This document shows positions 9,217 to 17,540 of a stretch of 64,000 nt of DNA, piece by piece. The translations under genes and the position numbers were made by a program. The DNA is from Alphaproteobacteria bacterium (GTDB taxonomy: Bacteria; Pseudomonadota; Alphaproteobacteria; TMED109). The DNA is taken from assembly GCA_022825705.1 (NCBI GenBank), contig JAJDWH010000050.1, forward strand, positions 82,916 to 146,915, written 5' to 3'. The notes under the pieces were generated by a model. The model did not search any database. It worked only from the letters and a program-made list of their open reading frames with translations, and had not been told where the DNA came from. How positions within the stretch are numbered: the first letter of the stretch is position 1; every line of letters starts with the position of its first letter.

Positions 9217-10212
9217 ATGACCCAGACCTACCGCGCCTTCGTTGTGCGCAAAGAGGACGACGCTACCCAGCTGGGGTACGAGGAGCGGCAAGTCCCCGAA
9301 CCGCAAGACGGCGAGGTGGTCGTGCGGATCGCGTGGAGTTGCGTGAACTACAAGGACGGGCTGGCAACCCTTCCGAAAGGGGGCGTGGTCCGTGCCTGGC
9401 CTCGGGTGCCGGGAGTGGACATGTCCGGCGTGGTAGCGGCATCGCGAGACGATCGGTTCCGCGAAGGAGACCAGGTCGTCTGTACCGGCTTCGACTTCGG
9501 CGTCAACCACGACGGGGGGTTCGCCGAACTGTGCTGCGTGCCCGGGGAATGGTTGTTCCACCGCCCGGATGGCCTTGGTCTCCGCGATTGCATGACGTTC
9601 GGTACTGCGGGGTTCACCGCCGCGTTGGCCGTGCAGCAGATGGAGCGAAACGGACTTGCCCCTGACAACGGGGAGGTTCTCGTAACCGGCGCCTCCGGCG
9701 GCGTGGGGAGCATGGCGGTCGCCATGCTGGCAAACCTCGGGTACCGCGTCGCCGCCGCCACCGGCAAGGCCGACGCCGCAACATTCCTGACCGGGATCGG
9801 GGCGGACACCATTCTGAGCCGGGAAGAAGTCAGCGCAGAACCGCGTCCTATCGGCAAGGCCCGGTGGGCGGGCGCGGTCGACCAGGTCGGCGGACGCATC
9901 CTGGCGTGGACCCTTTCCACCATGGCGTACCGCGGGGTATGCGCGTCCACTGGCCTGACGGGTGGTCCGGGCCTTCAGTCGACCGTCTTTCCGTTCATCC
10001 TCCGAGGCGTCTCACTTCTCGGAATTGACTCGGTGATGTGCCCGATGGCCGAACGCGGACCCCTCTGGACCCGGATGGCAGGAGAGCTTCGGCCGTCGGA
10101 CCTGGGTTCGATCACCACCGAAATCGGGTTCGACGACCTTCAGGCGTCGCTTGCGACCATTCTGAAGGGCGGCGTTACCGGTCGCACCGTCGTCCGGATC
10201 GCCGGCGACTGA
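9217..10212 (+). CDS. acuI: NADPH-dependent quinone/acrylyl-CoA reductase (AcuI/YhdH family)
   Basis: 331 residues from the ATG at 9217 with GAGGA five bases upstream. This is a zinc-free MDR-superfamily oxidoreductase. Typical marks are NYKDGLATLPKGGVVRAWPRVPGVDMSG near the N-terminus, a GTAGFTAALAV segment and the nucleotide-binding loop VTGASGGVGSMAVAML. AcuI reduces the toxic intermediate acryloyl-CoA to propanoyl-CoA in marine alphaproteobacteria, while YhdH is the closest broad relative; sequence alone does not separate them. No DMSP-lyase gene is nearby, so the role stays open. It converges with the amidase gene. Confidence 0.85.
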   Translation: MTQTYRAFVVRKEDDATQLGYEERQVPEPQDGEVVVRIAWSCVNYKDGLATLPKGGVVRAWPRVPGVDMSGVVAASRDDRFREGDQVVCTGFDFGVNHDGGFAELCCVPGEWLFHRPDGLGLRDCMTFGTAGFTAALAVQQMERNGLAPDNGEVLVTGASGGVGSMAVAMLANLGYRVAAATGKADAATFLTGIGADTILSREEVSAEPRPIGKARWAGAVDQVGGRILAWTLSTMAYRGVCASTGLTGGPGLQSTVFPFILRGVSLLGIDSVMCPMAERGPLWTRMAGELRPSDLGSITTEIGFDDLQASLATILKGGVTGRTVVRIAGD

Positions 10213-10222
10213 TCAGGCTGCC

Positions 10223-11683
10223 TCAGAGCGGCGGGTGGCGGCCGACCAGTCCGAGTTCCCGTTCCAGCGCCCCTGCCGCCTGAAACACGACCTGGTCGCG
10301 GTACCAGGGGCCGACCAGCTGCACGCCGACCGGCAGTCCCTCGAAGAAGGCCGCGTTCACGGATGCCGCGGGGTGGCGGGTCAAATTGAAGATGGGCGTA
10401 AAGGGCACCCACGCGAACGGGTTCCGTTCCCATCCGTCGGGGAAATTCTGCTCGGCCTTGAACGGCAGCACCGGCATGGTCGGACCGAGCAGCACGTCAA
10501 ACGGTCCAGCGCGGAATTGCTCGGTCAGCCAGGTCCAGAGGACCTCCCGCCCTTCCTGCGCCTCGTAGTACTCGCCTAGACCGCATTTCCGGCCGGCTTC
10601 ACAGAACGACTGCAGGTTGGGATCGAGGAGTTCGTAGTTGCTGGTGCCCAGGTCGTCGGCCAGGCGCGCCGCCCCCATGATCCAGATCAGCCGGAAAATG
10701 CGCGATGGATCGCGGGGCCATTCAAGCGAGATCTCCTGCACGTCCGCACCTGCTCCGCGCAGCGCGGCGGCGGCATCGCGCGTCGCCCGCACGACCGCTG
10801 GATCGAGTTCCTGCCCGTCGATCGCGTGCAGCATCCCGAAATCGGGGGTGTAGGCGACCCGAAGGTCCTTGGCTCCGGCCGACGCGGCCGCGCGGTAATC
10901 CGTATCGTCGGGAGGCAGTGCGTGAAAGTCGCGATGATCCGGTCGGTTGATCACTTCGAACAGGAGCGCACCGTCCGTCACGGTGCGCGCCATGGGACCC
11001 ACGTTGGCCACCGTGCCGAACAGCGACAGCGGCCATGCCGGAACTCGCCCGAAGGACGGCTTGTGGCCAAAGAGACCCGTGAAGCTGGAGGGAATGCGCA
11101 CCGACCCCCCGCCGTCCGTACCAAGGGCCAGCGGGCCCATCCCGCTGGCAACGGCGGCGCTGGCTCCGCCGGACGATCCACCGGGCGTGAGGTCTGGGTT
11201 CCAGGGATTCCGCGTCACGCCGCAGAGAATGCTCGACGTAGTGCCCTTGTGTCCGTATTCCGGTGTCGACGTCTTGCCGAGGAGCACCGCGCCGTGCTCC
11301 CGCAGGCGCGCCACGGCCGGCGCATCGTCGTCCCAGGGCCCGTCTGCCGGCACCGTGAGGGAGCCCTTGCGCGTAGGCCAGCCCTCGGTCAGCAGCAGAT
11401 CCTTGACCGATACCGGCACGCCATCCAGCGACCCGAGCGGGGCGTCTCGCTGCCAGCGTGCTTCCGAGGCGCGGGCGTCTCGCAGGGTTCGTTCGGCATC
11501 AACGACGACGAAGCAATTCAGTTGCGGGTTCAGGGCATCGATGCGGGCCAGAACCGCTTCGGCCACTTCGACGGGGGACAGAGTCTTGCGCCTGTATCGG
11601 CCAAGGAGCTCGGCGGCTGTGAGGTAATGCAGTTCTCCGGCGGGCGACTGCCCGTCGACTGCACTGGGTTCAGTTATCACCAA
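10223..11683 (-). CDS. Amidase (amidase-signature family)
   Basis: 486 residues. The Ser-cisSer-Lys catalytic triad of the amidase-signature family is complete: Lys in PVSVKDLLL (about residue 93), cis-Ser in GTDGGGSVRIPSS and the nucleophile Ser in TPGGSSGGASAAVA. The start is a TTG at 11683 or the adjacent GTG at 11680; a strong GGAGG lies seven bases before the TTG. Members hydrolyse amides of aryl or alkyl acids. The gene stands alone, converging with the reductase gene, and is clearly a different subfamily from GatA at 47050. Confidence 0.88.
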   Translation of the reverse strand: MVITEPSAVDGQSPAGELHYLTAAELLGRYRRKTLSPVEVAEAVLARIDALNPQLNCFVVVDAERTLRDARASEARWQRDAPLGSLDGVPVSVKDLLLTEGWPTRKGSLTVPADGPWDDDAPAVARLREHGAVLLGKTSTPEYGHKGTTSSILCGVTRNPWNPDLTPGGSSGGASAAVASGMGPLALGTDGGGSVRIPSSFTGLFGHKPSFGRVPAWPLSLFGTVANVGPMARTVTDGALLFEVINRPDHRDFHALPPDDTDYRAAASAGAKDLRVAYTPDFGMLHAIDGQELDPAVVRATRDAAAALRGAGADVQEISLEWPRDPSRIFRLIWIMGAARLADDLGTSNYELLDPNLQSFCEAGRKCGLGEYYEAQEGREVLWTWLTEQFRAGPFDVLLGPTMPVLPFKAEQNFPDGWERNPFAWVPFTPIFNLTRHPAASVNAAFFEGLPVGVQLVGPWYRDQVVFQAAGALERELGLVGRHPPL

Positions 11684-12059
11684 GACATTCCCTCCGACAA
11701 TCCGCCAATCACCGGAACGTCAGCAGCTTCCCGGAGTGTATCGGCCGGCTTCTGGTCCCACCAGTCGATACTGGGCCGTTCTCGCCGCCCGGCACCAGCA
11801 CGACTGTGCTGATTACACCCGTATCCAGCACGTGTGGACGGGAACGCGATCACGACGTTCACGAGTTTGCCCGCGGACAATGCATGGAAGAGGCGCATGC
11901 CGTTGGCTTCGCTTGGATTCCACAACGGCCAACGAGTTTCGGTGTGTTGATCGGCAAGCCTTATAGGTCTCGCACTCCGCGACGCGCGAGCCCGCCGCGA
12001 GCGGGCGACGCCGGAGATCCTGCACCAGGGTTCCCTTCCAGCGGCGCGTCGTTCACGAA
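11684..12059. other. Intergenic region with two dyads upstream of the amidase
   Basis: No convincing gene (an 82-residue minus frame ending at 11677 has no recognisable feature). Two perfect inverted repeats lie close together: CCAGT-cgat-ACTGG at 11761-11774 and CAGCAC-gact-GTGCTG at 11796-11811, about 80-130 bases upstream of the amidase start, a suitable place for operator sites. A GCCCGC-cgcga-GCGGGC hairpin at 11990-12006 lies downstream of the glyoxalase-fold gene and may end its transcript. Confidence 0.35.
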
Positions 12060-12500
12060 CTAGCCGTCCGCCTCCGCGAGGTACCCTTCTGAGTCAAGCG
12101 GCCAGAAGGGGTTGTACGCAACCTCCCAGACGTGCCCGTCCGGATCAGCAAAGTAGCCGGAATAGCCGCCCCAGTAGGCGTTCGCCGGCTCCTTCAGGAC
12201 GACGGCTCCCGCTGCGACGGCGGCAGCAAACGCCCCGTCCACCTCGTCAGGTGATAGGTAATTCTGCGCGAGCGTCATGGCTCCGGTGCCGAGTCGGATT
12301 CCTGGTCGTCCCTGATCCGTTGCCAGCGCGTCCATTCCGATCAGGCCAAGCATCAAGCCCCTTAACCGATAAAACCTCACCTCCGGCAACGTCTCCGCTG
12401 CCTGCCAACCGAGCGCTGCGTAGAAGGCGCTCGATCGCTCGATGTCGTCCACGCCAAGCGAAATCAGAGTCACCCGCTGGGCGGTCAAATTGAGGGCCAT
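12060..12500 (-). CDS. VOC/glyoxalase-fold protein
   Basis: 146 residues from the ATG at 12500, chosen because GGGAG lies a normal distance upstream; ATG 12506 would sit on top of that site. The protein has the paired beta-alpha-beta-beta-beta modules of the vicinal-oxygen-chelate fold: TLISLGVDDIERSSAFYAALGW at the start and GYSGYFADPDGHVWEVAYNPFW at the end, where Glu would be a metal ligand. Members include lyases, dioxygenases and resistance proteins. It is divergent from the ring-cleavage operon and shares its operator region, so it may act in the same pathway or be co-regulated. Confidence 0.82.
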   Translation of the reverse strand: MALNLTAQRVTLISLGVDDIERSSAFYAALGWQAAETLPEVRFYRLRGLMLGLIGMDALATDQGRPGIRLGTGAMTLAQNYLSPDEVDGAFAAAVAAGAVVLKEPANAYWGGYSGYFADPDGHVWEVAYNPFWPLDSEGYLAEADG

Positions 12501-12522
12501 GGTCATTCTCCCGACCGGCCGG

Positions 12523-12571
12523 TCGCCAGGCGAAAACACAGTTTCCCGAATTGACACTAATCGCCTGGCGA
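12523..12571. promoter_or_regulatory. Divergent control region with two 11-bp operator-like dyads
   Basis: Two near-identical dyads, TCGCCAGGCGA (12523-12533) and TCGCCTGGCGA (12561-12571), have centres 38 bases apart between the divergent glyoxalase-fold gene and the hydroxylase gene. A perfect -35 TTGACA is at 12551-12556; at a 17-base spacing the weak -10 TAGGGT is at 12574-12579, so the second dyad fills the spacer, a classic repressor position. With flanking bases the two sites also form a 12-base inverted repeat with each other. The MarR-family protein at 18955 is the obvious candidate regulator. Confidence 0.6.
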
Positions 12572-12610
12572 CTTAGGGTCACATGATTTGATATCAAACT
12601 AGACTGCAGG

Positions 12611-14065
12611 ATGACGACGAGAACCGGAGCCGAATATGTCAGCGGCCTGCGCGCTGACGGCCGTGAAGTCTGGCTGGGCGGAGAACGGGTGCAGGACGTG
12701 ACCGAGCACCCGGCGTTTGTGGGCTCGGTTCAAGGCGTGTCCGGATTCTTCGACTGGCAGCACCTACACGCGGGGGATTGCATCTTTGCCGATCCGGTGT
12801 CGAAACAGCGGACCGGCATCAGCCATCTCATTCCGCGAAGCGCCGACGATCTGCTTCGTCGCCACACTGGCCTGGAACAACTGGCGCGTTACAGCATGGG
12901 GATGCTGGGACGCACACCGGACTACGTGAACCTCACGTTTGCGGGCTTCGCCGGTCAGCCAAGTGTCTGGTCCGCAAACGGCAATGCACAGGGTGCAGAG
13001 AACCTGGTCGCGTTTCAGCGCCACGTCGCCGAGAAGGACCTGGCACTGACCCATACGATCATTCACCCCACCGTGGACGGGCGGCTCCCCCCGTACGACG
13101 GCGTCAACGGAGAAGCAGCGCTCAGGAAGGTGTCTGAAACCAGCGAAGGAATCGTCGTCCGGGGGGCCCGGATCCTAGCCACGCTCGGACCGTTCGCCGA
13201 CGAGCTGGCGGTCTATCCGGGCCAGCCTATCCCGAAGGATCGTGACGACGTGGCACTGGTGTTCTCGATTCCATTGTCCAGTCCTGGCCTCAAGATCATT
13301 TGCCGCGATCATTACGGACTTGATGTCGACCCCTTCGACAAACCCTTCTCATCCCGTTTCGACGAGCAGGACGCTTTTGTCGTATTCGACGACGTCGAAG
13401 TACCGCGAGACCGCATCTTCCTGGACGGCGACCCCGCGACCTACAACGCCGTGATGACCCGGGGGTGGGTGGGCAACATCATGCAGCAGACCTGCATACG
13501 AGCGATGGTAAAGCTGGAGTTTGCCTATGAACTCTGCTGTCGCATGGCGGACGCGATCGGCCAAAGCCGCCGGCCGGACGTAACGCAGATGCTTGGGGAG
13601 ATCTGGAGCTACGCTGAACTCACCCGGTCCGCAGTCCGAGCGGCGGAAGCCGACGCACATGAATTCGCGGACGGCACGTGGTTCTGCAGCGAAGCCCCCT
13701 TCCGGGCGCTTCGCCCGACGCTGCCTGCGTGGATGCCCCGGGTGAACGAGATCATCAAGCGCATCGCGTCACACAATCTGCTGGCGACGCCTTCAAGAGC
13801 GGGACTCGACCATCCCGACCTCCGCCCCTGGCTCGACCGCTACCTGCCGGGCGCCGGCGATGTCGACCCGGAAGCACGCAGCCGGCTGTTCCGGACAGCC
13901 TGGGATTTTGCCGGTTCCGCACTTGGGGGGCGCATGGAACTGTACGAGCGCTACTACCTCGCTTCCGCCGCGCGCGCATATGCGCTGGCCCACATGGGCG
14001 CCCAGAACGACCGCGAGTGGACCCAAGTCCCGGCATTCTGGTCGCACCTGGACGCCGCCCCGTAG
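12611..14065 (+). CDS. hpaB: 4-hydroxyphenylacetate 3-hydroxylase family flavin monooxygenase (oxygenase component)
   Basis: 484 residues, normal for HpaB-type two-component monooxygenases, which use FADH2 delivered by a separate reductase to hydroxylate phenols ortho to the OH. The N-terminus has GAEYVSGLRADGREVWLGGERV, and the acyl-CoA-dehydrogenase-like core includes HTIIHPTVDG, the flavin-contacting DAFVVFDDVEVPRDRIF and late PSRAG. It is the first gene of the ring-cleavage operon, four bases from the aldehyde dehydrogenase. No HpaC reductase gene is in the operon. The true substrate may be a related phenol rather than 4-hydroxyphenylacetate. Confidence 0.85.
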   Translation: MTTRTGAEYVSGLRADGREVWLGGERVQDVTEHPAFVGSVQGVSGFFDWQHLHAGDCIFADPVSKQRTGISHLIPRSADDLLRRHTGLEQLARYSMGMLGRTPDYVNLTFAGFAGQPSVWSANGNAQGAENLVAFQRHVAEKDLALTHTIIHPTVDGRLPPYDGVNGEAALRKVSETSEGIVVRGARILATLGPFADELAVYPGQPIPKDRDDVALVFSIPLSSPGLKIICRDHYGLDVDPFDKPFSSRFDEQDAFVVFDDVEVPRDRIFLDGDPATYNAVMTRGWVGNIMQQTCIRAMVKLEFAYELCCRMADAIGQSRRPDVTQMLGEIWSYAELTRSAVRAAEADAHEFADGTWFCSEAPFRALRPTLPAWMPRVNEIIKRIASHNLLATPSRAGLDHPDLRPWLDRYLPGAGDVDPEARSRLFRTAWDFAGSALGGRMELYERYYLASAARAYALAHMGAQNDREWTQVPAFWSHLDAAP

Positions 14066-14069
14066 ACAC

Positions 14070-15533
14070 ATGTCGACGCACCTTCGTATCGCCTCCGTCG
14101 ATGTCGACACCCGACACTGGATTGGCGGGCGGCGAATCGCTTCGTCCGACACGTTCGAATTGCTCTCGCCCATCGACCAGCAACCGCTTGGCGAGATCTG
14201 CGCAGCCTCTGCCGGCGAAGTGGACGAGGCGGTCCGGGCGGCGCGGAACGCGTTCCCGGAATGGGCATCCCTGGGACCGACAGGCCGCAGACCGATCCTG
14301 GAACGCCTCGCGACGCGCATTCGCCATCACACGCAAGACCTTGCCATTGTCGAAACCCACGACAACGGATCCCTGCTCATCGGAAACGAGAAGAACATCG
14401 TGGCAAGGTCCGCGCACAACATTGCGTTTTTCGCCGAACTTGCATCGCAGATCGATGGCGGGGTCATCGCCGGAGATACCGTCGACAACCACGTTCGCTA
14501 CGAACCCGCCGGGGTGGCGGCGCTGATCACGCCCTGGAACGCACCGTTGATGCTGAGCACGTGGAAGGTGGGTCCTGCCCTGGCAGCTGGCAACACCGTG
14601 GTGCTCAAACCGCCGGAATGGGCTCCGCTCACCTGCTCAATACTGGCTGATCTGGCAAGTGAGGCAGGGCTGCCTCCCGGCGTGCTGAACGTTGTGCAGG
14701 GCACAGGCGGCGAGGCCGGCGCTTTCCTGGCGGAGCACCCGGACATCGACCGCATCAGCTTTACGGGCTCGCCCGAAACGGCTCGCCGGATCGGCCAGGC
14801 CGCAGCCGCATCGTTGACGCCGGTCAGCTTCGAGCTCGGCGGCAAGTCGCCGTTCATCGTGTTTGCGGATGCCGACGCCGATGCAGCCGCACGAACCATC
14901 GCCCACCAGTACATCAATGCCGGACAGGTATGCCTCGCCGGGACCCGCGTGCTCGTGGAAAGGAGCATTGCCGAGCCGCTGCTCCGCAAGGTTCAGGTTG
15001 CGACGGCGAACCTGCCAGTCGGTGACCCTCGGTCGCGGGCGACCCGTGTCGGCCCGCTGATCCATTCGCGGCAGCTTGCACGGGTGCACGGTTATGTGGA
15101 GCGCGCCTCGGCAAACGGCGCTCGACCGGTGTTCGGGGGACGCCCGCACGCTTTCGCCGAGCTCTACTACGAGCCGACCCTCCTGGTCGACGTTGCGCCC
15201 GACGACGAGATCTTCCAGGAAGAGGTGTTCGGTCCAGTGCTCACCTGGAACGTGTTCGACGACGAGGAAGAGGCGCTTTCGCTCGCCAATGCCACGCGTT
15301 ACGGGCTCGCCGCCATGGTCTACACGTCGGACCAGGCCAAGGCCAAGCGGATGGCCGCGGCCATTGTCGCAGGTACCGTGTGGGTCAACTGCTTTTTCGT
15401 TCGCGACCTGGCCGCCCCGTTCGGCGGCGCGAGGATCTCGGGGATCGGTCGCGAGGGGGGACGTTGGAGTTTCGATTTCTTTTGCGACGTCAAGAATGTA
15501 GTCATGCAAAGGGAAAGCTTCGGGAGCCCGTAG
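14070..15533 (+). CDS. hpaE: Aldehyde dehydrogenase (HpaE-like)
   Basis: 487 residues from the ATG at 14070, four bases after the hydroxylase stop; the longer open frame runs inside that gene. Core motifs are complete: ITPWNAPLMLSTWKVGPALAAG, FTGSPETARRIG, the general-base Glu in FELGGKSPF and the catalytic Cys in INAGQVCLAGTR. In the homoprotocatechuate pathway HpaE oxidises 5-carboxymethyl-2-hydroxymuconic semialdehyde, the ring-cleavage product. That role fits its place between hydroxylase and dioxygenase. Paralogues such as betaine aldehyde dehydrogenases have the same motifs, so the assignment rests on context. Confidence 0.85.
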   Translation: MSTHLRIASVDVDTRHWIGGRRIASSDTFELLSPIDQQPLGEICAASAGEVDEAVRAARNAFPEWASLGPTGRRPILERLATRIRHHTQDLAIVETHDNGSLLIGNEKNIVARSAHNIAFFAELASQIDGGVIAGDTVDNHVRYEPAGVAALITPWNAPLMLSTWKVGPALAAGNTVVLKPPEWAPLTCSILADLASEAGLPPGVLNVVQGTGGEAGAFLAEHPDIDRISFTGSPETARRIGQAAAASLTPVSFELGGKSPFIVFADADADAAARTIAHQYINAGQVCLAGTRVLVERSIAEPLLRKVQVATANLPVGDPRSRATRVGPLIHSRQLARVHGYVERASANGARPVFGGRPHAFAELYYEPTLLVDVAPDDEIFQEEVFGPVLTWNVFDDEEEALSLANATRYGLAAMVYTSDQAKAKRMAAAIVAGTVWVNCFFVRDLAAPFGGARISGIGREGGRWSFDFFCDVKNVVMQRESFGSP

Positions 15534-15534
15534 C

Positions 15535-16410
15535 GTGGGTGAGATCGTAAGCGCGGCGGTGGTGGGTCACGTCCCGACTGTCATGCTGGAGGAGGACGTC
15601 CGGCGGCGACTCGGAGGCAGCGGACGGGACACGACCTTGGTCGAGGGCTACCGGCGTCTGAAGGCGCATTTCGAGGCCAGGGCCGTCGATTGCTGGGTGG
15701 TCTTCGATACCCACTGGTTCACCACGACCGAGCACGTTATTGCAGGTGCCCGGCATCACCAGGGCGTCTACACCTCGGAAGAGGTGCCCAGGGTCATTCA
15801 CGAACTTCCGTTCGACTACGCGGGTGCCCCGGAACTCGCCGAGGCTATCCGGAGCGTGGCAAAGGAACGGCGCATCAGGATGACCAACGTCACCACGCCG
15901 ACGCTGCCTCCCCACTACCCCACGATCAATCTCGTCCATCACATGCGCCGTGACGAGAGAATCCTGTCCGCCGGCGTCTGTCAGACTGCAGACCTCGACG
16001 ACTACCTCGCTTTCGGGGAAGTCATTGCTACCGCGGTGGCGCGCACGCCGGTCCGGGTCGCCCTACTGGGGAGTGGCGGCCTGTCGCATCGATTCTGGCC
16101 GTTGCGCGCCCTGTTCGATCATCAGGACTACGATCCAAGCCACGTCATCACGCCTGAAGCGCAGGCCGCGGACCGATATGTGCTGGAATGCTGGGAACAT
16201 GGCGACCACGCAGCGGTTTGCGAATTTTACCCGGAGTACCGCCGCCATGGGCCGGAAGGACGTTTCGCCCACTACCTGATGCTGCTGGGTGCCATCGGCG
16301 GCCGTGCCTGCAAGGCCCCCGGCAAGCGGTACTCGGCCTACGAGAATTCGATCGGCACCGGCCAGGTCCACGTGGTGTTTGATGTCGGAAACAAGCAGGC
16401 TGCCGGTTGA
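15535..16410 (+). CDS. hpaD: Class III (LigB-type) extradiol dioxygenase, homoprotocatechuate 2,3-dioxygenase-like
   Basis: 291 residues starting with GTG one base after the aldehyde dehydrogenase stop (TAGcGTG). The LigB fold is shown by AAVVGHVPTVML at the start, WVVFDTHWFTTTEHVIAG (His near the iron), ELPFDYAGAPELAEAI and LLGSGGLSHRFWP, whose His completes the iron site. Type III homoprotocatechuate dioxygenases open the ring of 3,4-dihydroxyphenylacetate between C2 and C3. Neighbouring hydroxylase, dehydrogenase and isomerase genes support this step. The subunit type (HpaD of the E. coli kind) is inferred from length and motifs. Confidence 0.85.
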   Translation: MGEIVSAAVVGHVPTVMLEEDVRRRLGGSGRDTTLVEGYRRLKAHFEARAVDCWVVFDTHWFTTTEHVIAGARHHQGVYTSEEVPRVIHELPFDYAGAPELAEAIRSVAKERRIRMTNVTTPTLPPHYPTINLVHHMRRDERILSAGVCQTADLDDYLAFGEVIATAVARTPVRVALLGSGGLSHRFWPLRALFDHQDYDPSHVITPEAQAADRYVLECWEHGDHAAVCEFYPEYRRHGPEGRFAHYLMLLGAIGGRACKAPGKRYSAYENSIGTGQVHVVFDVGNKQAAG

Positions 16411-16601
16411 CGGGAGACACGCGAATGGCACCGGAGGGACCTTGCCGCAATGTCTGACCTGCCATCCTTCTTCCCAAGACGTCACGTGCGGCCCAGCTCC
16501 CACTTTCGGAAAGCGGGCGAGCCTCCGGACGACCGCCGGCCCGCCGCATCGACCCCCTGCCCGGAAGCGGACGGCCGCGGCCAGCCCGCAGGGAGCGAGA
16601 C

Positions 16602-17540
16602 ATGAACGTCATCGATGGTCCGCGCCGGGAACGGCGCCGCGTTCTGCTCGAGGGTCGAGCGCAGTGGTGCGAACCGGAAGGAGAGATGCTCGCGCTGTCC
16701 GACGGTCGCCGGATAGCGGAACGCGAGGCGGTCTATTTGCCTCCCTGTGAACCCAGCAAGATCATTTGCGTGCACCTGAACTACCGGTCGCGCGCCATCG
16801 AATTCGGGCGCGATCTCGATGGCCAAACCCCTACCTACTTCTCGAAACCGTTGAGCGCGCTCAACGTTCATCGCGGTGACCTCGTGCGGCCGGCCGGTTG
16901 CCACTGGCTCAACTACGAGGGAGAGATCGCCGCGATCGTCGGGAGGCCGATGAAGAACGTATCCGGCGAGGAGGTCTGGGAGCACATCGCGGGCTTTACC
17001 CCTGCCAACGACATCGGCGCGCATGATTTCCGCGGTACCGACGCCGGCTCCATGCTGCGGGTCAAGGGCATGGACGGCTTTTGCCCGATCGGCCCGGGAA
17101 TCGTGAGCGGTGTAGACCTGCGGAACTCAGGACTTCGCACCTATCTCAATGGCCGAATCGTCCAGGAAGGCCCCGTGAGCGAGATGATCTGGGGAATCGA
17201 CTATCTCCTCGCGGACCTGAGCCGCCACATCACCCTGCTGCCGGGCGATATCGTACTGACTGGCACGCCGTGGCACTCGCGGCCGATGGCGGTCGGCGAC
17301 ATCGTCGAGGTCGAGATTGACGGACTCGGCCGCCTCTCCAACACCGTGGTGGAAGGTCCGGCCCCCGGGCAGGCCGTGGGCCATCAGCCCGACAACAGCA
17401 AGGGGGTCAGGGCGGTAGCGCTGGGCAAGGACTATCACCGCATGAAGAACGAAGGCTACGGCATCGAACCCGCGGACTACTTCAACGTCCGCGACGAGTT
17501 TCTGCGTCGCAACCGAGAAGAAGGACCAGAGCGTGCCTGA
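16602..17540 (+). CDS. hpaG: Fumarylacetoacetate-hydrolase-family isomerase/decarboxylase (HpaG-like)
   Basis: 312 residues with the FAH fold. The metal-binding acidic residues are seen in LNYEGEIAAIVG and in GFTPANDIGAHDFRG, and the loop ITLLPGDIVLTGTPWHS is characteristic of 2-hydroxyhepta-2,4-diene-1,7-dioate isomerase / 5-oxopent-3-ene-tricarboxylate decarboxylase proteins. It would process the open-ring product after the dehydrogenase step. A 191-base gap separates it from the dioxygenase and its stop overlaps the next gene's GTG by eight bases. The protein is a single-domain form, where E. coli HpaG is a duplicated one. Confidence 0.83.
   Translation: MNVIDGPRRERRRVLLEGRAQWCEPEGEMLALSDGRRIAEREAVYLPPCEPSKIICVHLNYRSRAIEFGRDLDGQTPTYFSKPLSALNVHRGDLVRPAGCHWLNYEGEIAAIVGRPMKNVSGEEVWEHIAGFTPANDIGAHDFRGTDAGSMLRVKGMDGFCPIGPGIVSGVDLRNSGLRTYLNGRIVQEGPVSEMIWGIDYLLADLSRHITLLPGDIVLTGTPWHSRPMAVGDIVEVEIDGLGRLSNTVVEGPAPGQAVGHQPDNSKGVRAVALGKDYHRMKNEGYGIEPADYFNVRDEFLRRNREEGPERA

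Noticed and set aside
11677..11925. 82-codon minus-strand open frame ending at the amidase start
   Set aside because: It ends a few bases after the amidase ribosome binding site and has no family features; it also overlaps the dyads that look regulatory.
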